Assembly (NCBI RefSeq): GCF_000003815.2
Contig: NC_049997.1
Coordinates: 7,044,815-7,107,121, forward strand
Direction: 5' to 3'
DNA: 62,307 nucleotides
From: Branchiostoma floridae
Taxonomy: Eukaryota > Chordata > Leptocardii > Amphioxiformes > Branchiostomatidae
Part shown: positions 26,001 through 38,277 of the stretch, piece after piece
How the letters are laid out: each line of letters begins with the position of its first letter
Numbering within the stretch: position 1 is the first letter of the stretch
Position numbers and translations under genes: made by a program
Notes under the pieces: model-generated
Seen by the model: the letters and a program-made list of their open reading frames with translations, nothing else
Databases searched by the model: none
Told to the model about the DNA's origin: nothing

Positions 26001-29000
26001 TGTAGCGGGGGATACGGTAGATGTTTGTCCCTATACTTACAGCAAATAGTACCAACACAGCAGACAGCATGTAGCGGGGGATACGGTAGATGTTTGTCCC
26101 TATACTTACAGCAAATAGTACCAACACAGCAGACAGCATGTAGCGGGGGATACGGTAGATGTTTGTCCCTATACTTACAGCAAATAGTACCAACACAGCA
26201 GACAGCATGTAGCGGGGGATACGGTAGATGAAGGGCAGCCACGGTTCGTCCTCTTGGGTGATCCAGTTCCTCTTGGTGTGTCGGACCTGAAAAACAACAG
26301 TTACTTTAGGCCACACCACTGGAAAATCATAGTGATAATGAAGCCTGAGGACCAGGTTTGTCCCTTGGTGTGCTCAGTTATATGGAGTAAATACAGTCAT
26401 ATTCAAGTTTTTCTCCCTACTTTTATGATGTGCTCTTGCTATATTTTCACTTTTAAAAATCGTAAAACCTAGAAATTAATTTGGTAAGGCCTTAGACTTT
26501 TTCAACAAACCACCACAATGTCATGCATTTACAAATTAGTGGTTAATCAATGGAAAAGCACATCAGGATATCTTGGAGATGTCTTTTTTGCTCCGCAAAA
26601 ATGTGTTTTACAATCCATGAATCTTTTATCATGAAACATTTTTAGTAAAGTAAAAAGTTATTGATACCAAAAGACTACCAAGAAGAAGGTGCTCAAGGGT
26701 ACAGCTGACTTCAACTGACAAAGTACACTATCTTGACATCCTAATCACTTACTGGGTCTCTCCTCCTCCTGCCTAAAGGTCTGCAGGTCCCAAGATACCT
26801 TTCTACTGTTTATTGTTTATCTGACAGTATATTATCTGGATGTCCAAAGCTTCAAGAAATAAATAAAGGATCTTAAGCAACAAGAAGTCTTACTTGAGCC
26901 TCGAACTGTGGCCGAGGTCTCTCCTCCTCCTGTCGGAAGGTCTGCAGATCCCAGAGGTAACTATCTATTGTTTAAAAAAGAATCTTAAGCAAGAGGTCTT
27001 ACTTGAGCCTCGAACTGTGGCCGGGGTCTCTCCTCCTCCTGGCGGAAGGTCTGCAGGTCCCAGAGGTACTGCAGCGCATGGCGGCGCCGCTTCCACAGTT
27101 CCAGGAACATCGTCGACCACAGCGACATGAAGATGGCAAAGAACACCGTCGCCGGGTTGTCAAACAGGTGAGATGCCTGAAAGGTATTTCAAGGAAGACT
27201 TTTGAAGTGCTTGTGCCACGAATAACACTGAAGTACAGTACTGTTCCTGAATGCATTCAACCACAACAAGTATTATTGAATGAACATACAAATTTGTCCA
27301 AAATATACACCCTGCTGGTCCCAAAAACTTTTGAAATTACAATACCAAGTACTGAAATGGCTGCAATGGTCACNNNNNNNNNNNNNNNNNNNNNNNNNNN
27401 NNNNNNNNNNNNNNNNNNNNNNNNNNNNNNNNNNNNNNNNNNNNNNNNNNNNNNNNNNNNNNNNNNNNNNNNNNNNNNNNNNNNNNNNNNNNNNNNNNNN
27501 NNNNNNNNNNNNNNNNNNNNNNNNNNNNNNNNNNNNNNNNNNNNNNNNNNNNNNNNNNNNNNNNNNNNNNNNNNNNNNNNNNNNNNNNNNNNNNNNNNNN
27601 NNNNNNNNNNNNNNNNNNNNNNNNNNNNNNNNNNNNNNNNNNNNNNNNNNNNNNNNNNNNNNNNNNNNNNNNNNNNNNNNNNNNNNNNNNNNNNNNNNNN
27701 NNNNNNNNNNNNNNNNNNNNNNNNNNNNNNNNNNNNNNNNNNNNNNNNNNNNNNNNNNNNNNNNNNNNNNNNNNNNNNNNNNNNNNNNNNNNNNNNNNNN
27801 NNNNNNNNNNNNNNNNNNNNNNNNNNNNNNNNNNNNNNNNNNNNNNNNNNNNNNNNNNNNNNNNNNNNNNNNNNNNNNNNNNNNNNNNNNNNNNNNNNNN
27901 NNNNNNNNNNNNNNNNNNNNNNNNNNNNNNNNNNNNNNNNNNNNNNNNNNNNNNNNNNNNNNNNNNNNNNNNNNNNNNNNNNNNNNNNNNNNNNGTAAAA
28001 AAATCTCATTTGCAAAGCTGTCAATCGTTCCTAGCTGTAGCTCTGATTGGCCAATGCACAAACCCAAAGCCATACATATACCATGCTGTGTCTCCTTGTA
28101 AGTTTGGGCTTCCCTGTACATGTACTCACCATAGCCCCTGGACACTCCTTCCCTTCTGGACAGTACTTACACAGTAGACACACACAGAAGTTGAGTTTTG
28201 AATAAATTCTATCAAACATTGAGCGAGGCAGAGCTATTTAGATGTATTATACAATGTACAATCATTATTGTCATTGCAAATATCACTAGGAAAACAATAT
28301 ATAAGTGTCAGCACTACAGTGATTGTCGTGAAAAGTATTCTTATGAGAAAGTTTTAGCAACAAAATAAAACTTTTGGATAAGATCTCACCCTAACTCTTT
28401 AGACACTTACCATGATAGCAGACTGACAACTTTTCCCCAGACTTCAACACCCACAGAACTTGTCACAATCTCACTCTTTCTTTCTTTCTTTCTTTCTTAA
28501 GACATCACCCTAACCATTTTAAAATTGTGAGTGTTTAACAATACTCACCATCGCAGACTGACAGCTTTCCCCCAGACTCCAGTAACCACAGAACTTGTCA
28601 CACAGCGGGCACATGGTCAGGTTGAAGTAGTCGTTGCAGATCTCGTCGCTGACTTGGTTTTCCCACCACATGGTGACGATCCCGTAGATGAACACCACCA
28701 GGCCGAGGATCGCCGCGGGAAACAACATCCATGTGTAGAACCCCAGCCAAGCAAAGTAGAACCCGATCTGCAAGGGAAAGAAATTAAAGTCTTAACAGTA
28801 GATAAAAACTGGAACTTCTGCTACAGTAACTGCTAGCTATAGGGGGCCAAAATTAAATCATTCCTTTGATAGAACAAGACCCAAAAAATTTCATGGCAAT
28901 CAATATTTTTTTGCTAGGCAGTGTTCAAAGACACACAGTCAAACACACAAACAAATGCTACCAAAAAACATAAACTTCTCAACAAAGGTAATGATATCAG

Positions 29001-32000
29001 TTTCAACTTCTTGATATTTTGAAATGGATCTATAAAATGAAAGAATTCTGTTCAAATTATCTTTTTTTTCTAGGCCTAATCTATAAGAAAAGAATGAAAA
29101 GTTATAAAGTTCCTAAATTTGCAAGAAAGTGATGAACTATTGACCTTTGACCCAAAGAAAGTGCTGACCTATCAACCTTTGACCCTAAAGTTCAGATTTC
29201 CTAGACTCGCAAGAAATTGATAAACTATTGACCTCTGACCCAAATGTTCAAATTTCCTAGTCTTGCAAGATAGTGATGAACTATGACCTTTGACCCAAAG
29301 AAAATTATGAACTATCGACCTTTGACCCAAAGTAGTCCCTGATGAGGTCGACCGGCTGGTAGCGCAGGAAACAGCTGAAGCGCGCCCAGTGGTGGTAGAG
29401 AACCTTCCTGTCGTTGTCTATGGCCTTGTCATCGTAGTCTCCGTCGTGGAGGGGGTACGCACCGTCGTACATGCCCAGCGCTAGAGCTTTCGCTATCCCT
29501 GTATTAAGATTGTAAATTTTACAGTTTTAGTACTAAAAGACTATTGCAGCAGCCTGTCAAAAAAGAGACAAGTTGATACTATTATATAATAAGTAATAGA
29601 ATATTTGACCAGCAGAAATATATATTTTTTCCAAAGTAAATGTTTTCCATCACTTTTGCTTAAAATGACAAATTCTAAATCTTGTTATTGTGTCATAATC
29701 ACCATATTCATTTTTGTCATCCTCCATTGAGATGAAACATGATGCTTTTTTAAGTAGTAAGCAGTGCAATGCGGCTTTGCTAAGGCCTGCATTTTCAGCC
29801 AAGCACCTTTCTCTTTAAGGTAAGTATGTTGGATTCTTTTGCTGAGGTTTACAGCTCTTTCCAACATAAGGGACTGCCGGCATTGGGTAAAAGCAAAAGT
29901 GATGAACGAAACATCAACACTAAACTGTCACCGAATTCTGTGGCCCCGTGTCCGAACTTGTTCCTCAGGAGGATGGAGTAAGCGATGCGGCTGCGTACGT
30001 GCGGACGGAAGAACGAGGCCGGCTCCTTGATGTCGAACATCGTCTCCCGCTCCCTGTTGAAAGGGCAGGTGAACTTCTTGGGCTTGAATCTGGCCTCAAC
30101 CTCTTCTGGTAATCTGAAAGAAAAAAGTAGAGGGCAGGCCACTTGTTAATCTTTCTGCTGAAACTGTGGCCCTTTTCCACTATTTTTTCATGCAAAGAAT
30201 GTCCAAGAGCCATGCGCACTTGTGGATAGAGCTGTCCCTGGTGCTGAACACCATGAAAACTTGCAAGATGGCCTGTCCCTGTTGCTCAACACTATCTACA
30301 ATCATAGTTAGGTCTGTCCTTGGTGCTGAACACCATCTGCAATTGTGAGCACATCTGTCTTTGATGACGAACACCATCAACTCTTGTCCATGGGTCAAAT
30401 TACATAGATCTGTCCCGTGAGATTAACACTACACTTTTTTAATCCAGTTATTGTAAGCTCCTTGTAAAGATAGAGTAACCGGCCTACCAAATAACAAAAC
30501 ATTGTGGAAAGATCTGTCCCTGGTCCTGAACACCATCCACACTTCATTGCAAGAAGGTCAGCCCCTAGTGCTAAACACCACCACCCCATTAACAATATTG
30601 GATAGGTCTTTTCCTGGTACTGAATGCCATCAACATGTGTGGGCAGGCCTGTAAGTAGTTATTGTAAGCTCCTTGTAAAGACCTACCATATAACAATAAT
30701 TATAACAAAACATTGTGGAAAGATCTGTCCCTGGTGCTGAACACCATCCACACTTCATTGCAAGAAGGTCAGCCCCTAGTGCTAAACACCACCACCCCAT
30801 TAACAATATTGGTTAGGCCTGTCCTTGGTGCTGAACACCAGGTGATGATTGACACTTCTGAAAATGTCTTTCCGTGGTGCTGAACACCATCCACAGGTCT
30901 GTCCCTGGTGCTGAACACCATCCACACTTTTGTATAGATCTTTCCTGGTGCTGGACACCATCCAAATTGGCAGTTGGAGCTGTCCCTGGTACTGAATACC
31001 ATTGCAATTGTTGATAGGAATGTCTCTGGTGCTGAACACCACCCATCCTTGTGTAAAGATCTGTCTCTGGTGCTGAAGACCATCCACAATCTTTAACAAG
31101 CCTGTCCCTGGTGCTGCCATCCACAATGGGACTAATAAGATCTGTCCCTGGACCTGAACACCATCTATACTTTTGGATAGATCTGTCCCTTGTTCTGAAA
31201 ACTTTCCACACTTGTGTATAAATCTTTCCTGGTGCTGAAAACCATCCACACTTGTGAATAAATCTTTCCTGGTGTAGAACACTTTTCACACTTGTGGCTA
31301 GATCTGTCCCTGGTGCTGAACACTGTCCACATTCATAATATGAATACCAAAGGCATTGTGAACATTTTTCAAATCATAATCAGCCATTTGGCTACCAATT
31401 CTCTGTTGGTTAATGGAGACAGCAAGCAGGGAAAGGTTAAGACAATCTTTGAAAGGGTTTGTATTGAGACATCTTAAACAGGGAAAGGTAAGGGCAATTT
31501 TTAAGGGTTTTGAGACATCTTAAGATGTCCACACCTGAAGGGGTCCAGAAGTCTCTCAAGAGTGAGGAAATTTCAGCTTTCTTGATACAGAAATGGCTTG
31601 TCAGTGGTTGGTTCTGCCAAAGTCTGCTTGAAAATCCTTTGACATCAAAACCGTGCAGCAAACTACAACCAATATGACCTTGCCATAAAATAATTCCTAA
31701 GGGTTTTGAGACATCTTTAGATGCTCCCACCTGAAGGGGTCCAGTAATCTCTCCAGACAGGCTGTCACCTTCTGCAGCACACCTTGAGCAGGTACAGGCA
31801 CCGCGGGGCTCTTGATGGGCATTCTCACCTGGAACAAGATGGGGGGTTATGTGAATGAATGAATGACTTAATTGCTCACCAATTGCACAAGGTACAATGT
31901 ATGGCAACCAGTAACAACTAGCTATATTAGACAATGGTACTATGAGGCTATATATAGAACAACAAAGTATTATAATTTGATATCAGCAAAGTCAAGTATG

Positions 32001-35000
32001 AGTGATCTGGTCGTGCATTTGGAAGAACGTATACATAAATTGACCTACGTATGTGGATACATGAGTTGAACATGATTGCAGTATATGGAAATAGGACAGA
32101 GAGAAAGACAAACACACAAGGCTGCTGCACACTAGTCATGCCTTAGTTATCAACTATAAGGATGGATGGGATAAAAGATTTTTCCCCTAGGAGTATCGTA
32201 GAGTGGAACTCCTTGAAACCAAACCCAGTTAAGGGTTAGGCATCCGTATCAGTTAGCTTTAAGCAACGCTTACAAACAGATGTACAATGGTTAGGTGTGA
32301 CGAGTCATTCAGTGTAATATAACCAGCTGCTGCCATAACGCATGCCTTGGAGCTAGTAGGTCACGCCAAAGGGCTGTTATACCGGCTAAATAGAAACAGA
32401 TACAAACATTGTCTGTATCCTGGCCTATATAGCTCTAAACTTTCACATTACCATGGACTATTGACACATCTTATTTTCATTAAAATATCTTGAGTGAGAA
32501 AAACAAACCTACCTGACTGATTTCTGCATGTCTTGTTAACACCTCCCATGGTGCATGGATTCTCACAAAGTAGGTCTTCTTGGACCCTACATGTACAACC
32601 AAAAAACATTGATTAAGTTGAATACTTGACAATGTAAATGATATATATAACCTTACAGTTACACGAGGTTGACTGAGACTAAGTGTATGCAATATAAGAA
32701 ATAGACTGTCAAAATTACCATGACAAGGTTTTAACGTAATCGGTAATTGCAAATACCAAACTACAGATCCAATTTCCAAGATAATATGATTGTTTCTGTG
32801 GTATATATATATATAATCTAAAACATGATTCCACTCACACTCACACTCAAATAACACAGTACACAGATTGCCCTGAGCAAGTACATGAGACAGTACAACA
32901 GTCATGTACATCAGGGTTTTATAAGAGCCACAACAGCAGTTATCTATGTAACGCTACAGTCTTACACAGGAAACAAACGATTAGACTAGCTCATCTTTCA
33001 CCTATGCAGAGCCTGTGAACTTTCTGAACCAAGCTGAGGTTTTCCACTTTTAAATTTGTTGCCTCTAACCAGCTATTAGCCAATCAGAGAATGACACCAT
33101 TTACTGATTTAGGAAACTCTTTGATTGGCTGACAGCTAGTTAGAGGTTATGTCTACAAAAGTTGAAACCTCAGCCCCAGTTAAGCTTGGGTCAATTTCCA
33201 AACCGGGCCCCAGCCAGGATGCTTGCGGAAATGAAAAATAAAAGTGAGTATCAAAAAATATACAGAAGTTATCCTCATGACTATTTTTTAACCTCTGTGT
33301 GTTTTGCTGCCTTTTATATCATATTTTTCATTTCTGAAAGCTGTCCGGTTGGGCCCCGGGTTGGGAAATGGGACCTTAGCTTTAGCAGGCAAATACTGTA
33401 TAGGCTCTGAGTAGGAGAGTGTTTCACATAAAGACAATCTTGTAACAGGGCCAACATTGCTGTAACACTGGCACAACATTACAACGCATGGCTTCACCAC
33501 GTCACAGTGTTTTGCTGGACCACCTTACCTTCCTTCTGTCGATTTTCACCATTTCCATCTGACTCATTGTCTAGGGTAGGCATGTATGGATAGATTAGGG
33601 GTGTTATCATTATCTTAATCTCTACATATTTCTCGCTGTCTGCAAGTTATTTAATGGAGAAAACACCACGACAAAAAGATGTAATCAAATCTTAAGAATG
33701 CACTGTTAATTCCCAGAGACACCATACCCTTAGCTATAAGTACCGGTATATATAACATCTCAACACTGATGAATGGCAGATACTGAAAGACCAATAAAGC
33801 CTTTTTCAAAAATACATCAGTCTTGACACTAAGACTCTCATTGTAAGAGCTTATTTTGATTAGTAGTAAGTCTGGGAAGGTATTAGTAATATTCTGCACA
33901 ATACCCCGTTAACTTAAAACTTAAATCTGAAAGCAGTGAACCTCTATGACAATATCCAACATGTTTTCCAATCATAAATACAGAATGACAGAAATGTGCG
34001 TTTCCTTTTTGTAGAAACTACCCTGGGAAAACGCAGACTCCTAATAGCGCAAGGTTTACCGATCCCCGACGCACGTGCCCCCAGAACACTCAACCGCCTG
34101 ACAATCCAGCTGGCCTCAACTATCAATGCCTCCACGAAAAAGCAAGCAATAGTTGGGGGCCGGCATAAGTGGGGCCAGCTGGTAGTGGGGCGGGTGTATA
34201 GTTGCAGGCGCGTGTGTAGCAGGCAGGGGTTGGTAACTCTCCTTTGCAAAGCTTCTTTGACTTTGGTTTCCCAGGGTATGTAGGAACCTACCAAGTACTG
34301 GTCTGGGGTCCACCCAGTCCCTCTCCAGCTCCAACCCCTCCTCTTCCAGATTTTTCTCGAACTCATTCCTCAGTCTCTGTCTCTCCGCCTCGATGTTCGG
34401 GTCCGTGATGGAATACGACAGCACGTAGTCGATGCGCCGGATCCCGTCCGACATGTACAGCCCGTGGGGGCCGCTGCTCTCTGGCGTGCGCAGGTCGGGC
34501 GCACTGAAGAAAACCTCGCTGGCATCTACGCTCGTCACCTCACTGGTCACCTCAGCTACAAATAAACAATATTATGGACACCGGTTCAACTTTATAGACC
34601 TTGTGGAGGCTCTGCTAAACTGGCCTGAGGTTTCCATTTCAGTGAGCGTAGCCTGTAACCAGCGGTCAGCCAATCAGAGAAATGTTCGTTAAAGCTGTTT
34701 AAAGGCTACACCAACAACAGTGGAAACCTTAGCTAGGTTTAGCTGAGCCTCCACAAGCTGCATTGTGCAAGCTGTGGCTCTGCATATGAGAATGGTACTA
34801 GTTAAATGATGATCTACCTCCTAAATTTTCCTTAAATCCAGCAGCAGTGTCAGAGAAAGAAATTCAGTTTAGATTAGAAAATCAAGGATTCAACAATTCA
34901 GAAAACATCATGACAAACATTGATTACATAACGTAATGTTACAGTTCATGAGAAGTGAGAGGAGGATAACACCAATTTTTGCAAAGAGGGGGGCAGCTAC

Positions 35001-38000
35001 ACGGAAAAGAAGATTATACAGTTAAATTCTTAAAAGGGGGAAAATACATCATTGATTAGTATACATCTTCCCATTGGTAGGGGAACAATTATCATCTATG
35101 TTGTAATTAAAAGATCTGTGAATATAACAGTTAACAGTAGAATTTGGGATACAGTGGAAGTCACTCAGTCAACAAGAAGTCCAAGCCTCCTTGAAGTTTT
35201 AATTAAGACTTTGTAAAGCAAGCTTAAGTATCAGTAAGCCACCTGGTCACAATATATTGTTGTTAGCCAGAAGAAAGTCAGTGGTAAGTGGTACATTGTA
35301 TATTGTCAGAAAACAAGAATCTTCAATCACGAACAGTGATACTAATACATATTGTCACATTCAAGAAGCTGAGAGAGGAGAAAGAATTTATACATTTAGT
35401 AGTACAAAAGATAGAATCATCTAGCATCATATGTTTGAATGCAAACACTGTAAAAAAAGATATAACAGTTACAAAGAGGAAGCTTAAGGTTTATTGGGAA
35501 TAGGCAGGAAAGAGACATTGTATTATATATACAAAGTAGTGTTGTTTGTTTGTTTATTTGTTTGTGCATGTTGTTGTTTACCTGAAGCTGCAACATTCCC
35601 GCCATTCAAAATTGTAGCATTTGTCAACCTGTCGATGGAAATTAAGTTACAAATGGCTGAATGAGGATGTTGAAGTGTAGCTAGCTCAGATGCATAGCAG
35701 TGAATGTTTCACACTTAATAAGCATTGCCCTGACTGCACCCTTAAGCTTGTATGTGGTACTGTAACCAAAACTATTCATTTGGAAAGACATACGAAAATT
35801 TCGAAAATCTACTCCAATTAAAAGACTCTGCATGTAACAATCAAATTGATAACAGAAATGGATATGTGCATTTTGTTATTATGGAATCGTGTTCTATTCA
35901 ATGATACATGACATACACGTATCAAACTTGCCTGTGACATTAAGTGACAAGTTTTCAAGTGCTATACATGTATATTGCATGTGGCCCGCATTTAGTACCT
36001 TAATGTTGCACTGTATCAAATTCTGACACTGTCATTTCTAACCTGATCTGGATAGTCACAAAAGATCACCATATTGAATAACAAATATCACGTCCTTATA
36101 ACTATTTAATCAGCATAATTCACTTTGGCCTGAAGCCACATTCATTCTTGAATATGTCACATTCATTCTCGTACATATTAACTAATTTCAAGGGTGGGGC
36201 TGACTGAGAATATTGTCATACAATATGTACCTCTATCATGTACAGAGAGACTTTGATCATGATATATGTAGCTTATCCTCATCTGACCCCACCATCTGAT
36301 TACTGGTAAAATGTAGGTGATCATGTATTATTGATACAGTAACCCTAGTTCACCTTTATCCGCGGGGTAACCTATATCCGTTGTTTTAAAACCAGGGTAT
36401 TTAGAGATATCAAGTCGATGGTCGATGGTTTCAAACTGCAATGTTTTGAAAATATTGCAGTTTGAAACTAACGCTAGTTCACCATTATCCGCGGGTTAAC
36501 CTATATATCCGTTGTTTATAAAAATAAAAATAAACTTGAAGGTCCACAGACGGTGGTTTCAAGCTGTATCATTTTTCTTCATATATTGAAAATATTGCAA
36601 TTTTAAACCACCGTTATTTGACTTGACATCCCTAATTATACTTTTTGTAAAAACAACGGATATAGGTTACCCCACGAAAATAGGTGAACTGTCACTACCG
36701 TCGGTCAACTCGATTTGTCTATATTGCCCTGTTTTAAAACGACGGATATAGGTTACCCTGCAGAAAAAGTAGAACTAGTGTTACAGAGAGAATTTTATTA
36801 TATGATGATGATGATAGCTTACCCTCATCTGACCCCACCCTACTGCTGGCGGTGGGCGACCTCGCCAGATTATCCAGCCCTGCCGTTGAGGAAGGAGAGG
36901 ATGATGGGATACTTCTCGAAGGCGACCCTGCAAAGTCAACAATGTTAACCAAGATCATAATTTACATATCAGCAAAATTTACAACATAACAATAATGTAA
37001 AATCATATCTTTAGATGACTGTAACATACATGTATGGTATTACAATATATAGGAAACAGCAAGTTTCATCATACATGTACCAATGAGTAGATACCAGACG
37101 TTTACAATCATCATGGTAAAACTCAAGGTGATATGACATAAAATCAAACCTTTTCTCTGATACATCTGTATATGGAATAACTTATTATAAAAATATAAGT
37201 AACATTCTATACCCCTATGAAACTAAAATCTATATATATGCCAAAACATAAAAGAACAAGCAGATTTCACACTAACACACAAAAACTACTACATAAAGAT
37301 ACCCGGTCAACAATTAAATCTTATAAACTTAAGACAGGTTTTGAACAGTTACCATCCTTAAAATGCACGTACCCATGTATCAATAATACTTACGTCATAC
37401 ATACCGGTAATGTATTACGTGCTCTATACATGTCAGATAATACAATCAGCAGTTCAATCAGTTTTATAACAGTTAGATGTACCTTCTACCACAACCTTTG
37501 GAGGTGCCGCCATCTTACAGTAGTTCTGCTATACTATGATGTCATGAGTCCGACATATCAGAAATTCTTAGCAGCAAACCAAGATGGTCACCACATTGAG
37601 TCTGCTCTGCTGCAAAACGCCACAGCCGTCGGAATAGCAGCCAATAGTAGTTGGATGCAACAGAATTGTCCGCATCCGGAGTCAGGTACTAATAGAATCA
37701 TTGGTGACTATACCAGCTACAAAAAAATTAATGTACCACTAACATGGCTGAAGAAAGGGACCTGAATTTTCTACATCCTCAAAGGGTCCTACAAAGAACG
37801 CATCCCGATACAAGCAACGTTGGGAGTGCCACAGAGGTAAGACAGAATGGAGTCCACCCTCAAAGCTTGTATGCAGGTCAGGCCTACGCTGTTAACTGTC
37901 AGTCACTGACTGAACTATTGGGAAGGCTTCCAAAATATGGCCGACAATATGATTAGAGAAGGGTTTAGGCCACCACTTTACTTGATTGCAGCAAACTTTC

Positions 38001-38235
38001 TACCTGGCTTCTTACCTATTTAAGGCTTCTTTAAAATGAGAAATTCAAGATATTTAAAAGAAACGGAAAATGTGAAATTATCTAAGAGAGAATGTGACAC
38101 ATTCAAGTTCACGCGCACGTGTCTCAATGCTTCACAGTTTGCTTGAACATTCTGCAGTGCCTGTCAGAAAACTTTGGATCAGGTCCAAGATTGAAAATCA
38201 ATGAAAGCTATTGACCCCTCTAGCAATGACATCAT

Positions 38236-38277
<42 letters not shown>

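Noticed and set aside
25800-26231. Plus-strand frame of 143 codons repeating [20 protein letters not shown]-like units
   Set aside because: Antisense shadow of the 69-bp anoctamin array.
27003-28145. Long frames running through the N block
   Set aside because: They are artefacts of unknown bases.
35417-35640. Minus-strand start [14 protein letters not shown] near 35605 as an alternative anoctamin first exon
   Set aside because: Weak start context and phase mismatch with 34292-34555. A 14-bp match to the 42.7-kb exon is too short to call homologous.
37217-37956. Plus-strand gene of 182 or 70 codons
   Set aside because: No domain, no convincing splice structure, and it lies inside an intron of the opposite strand.
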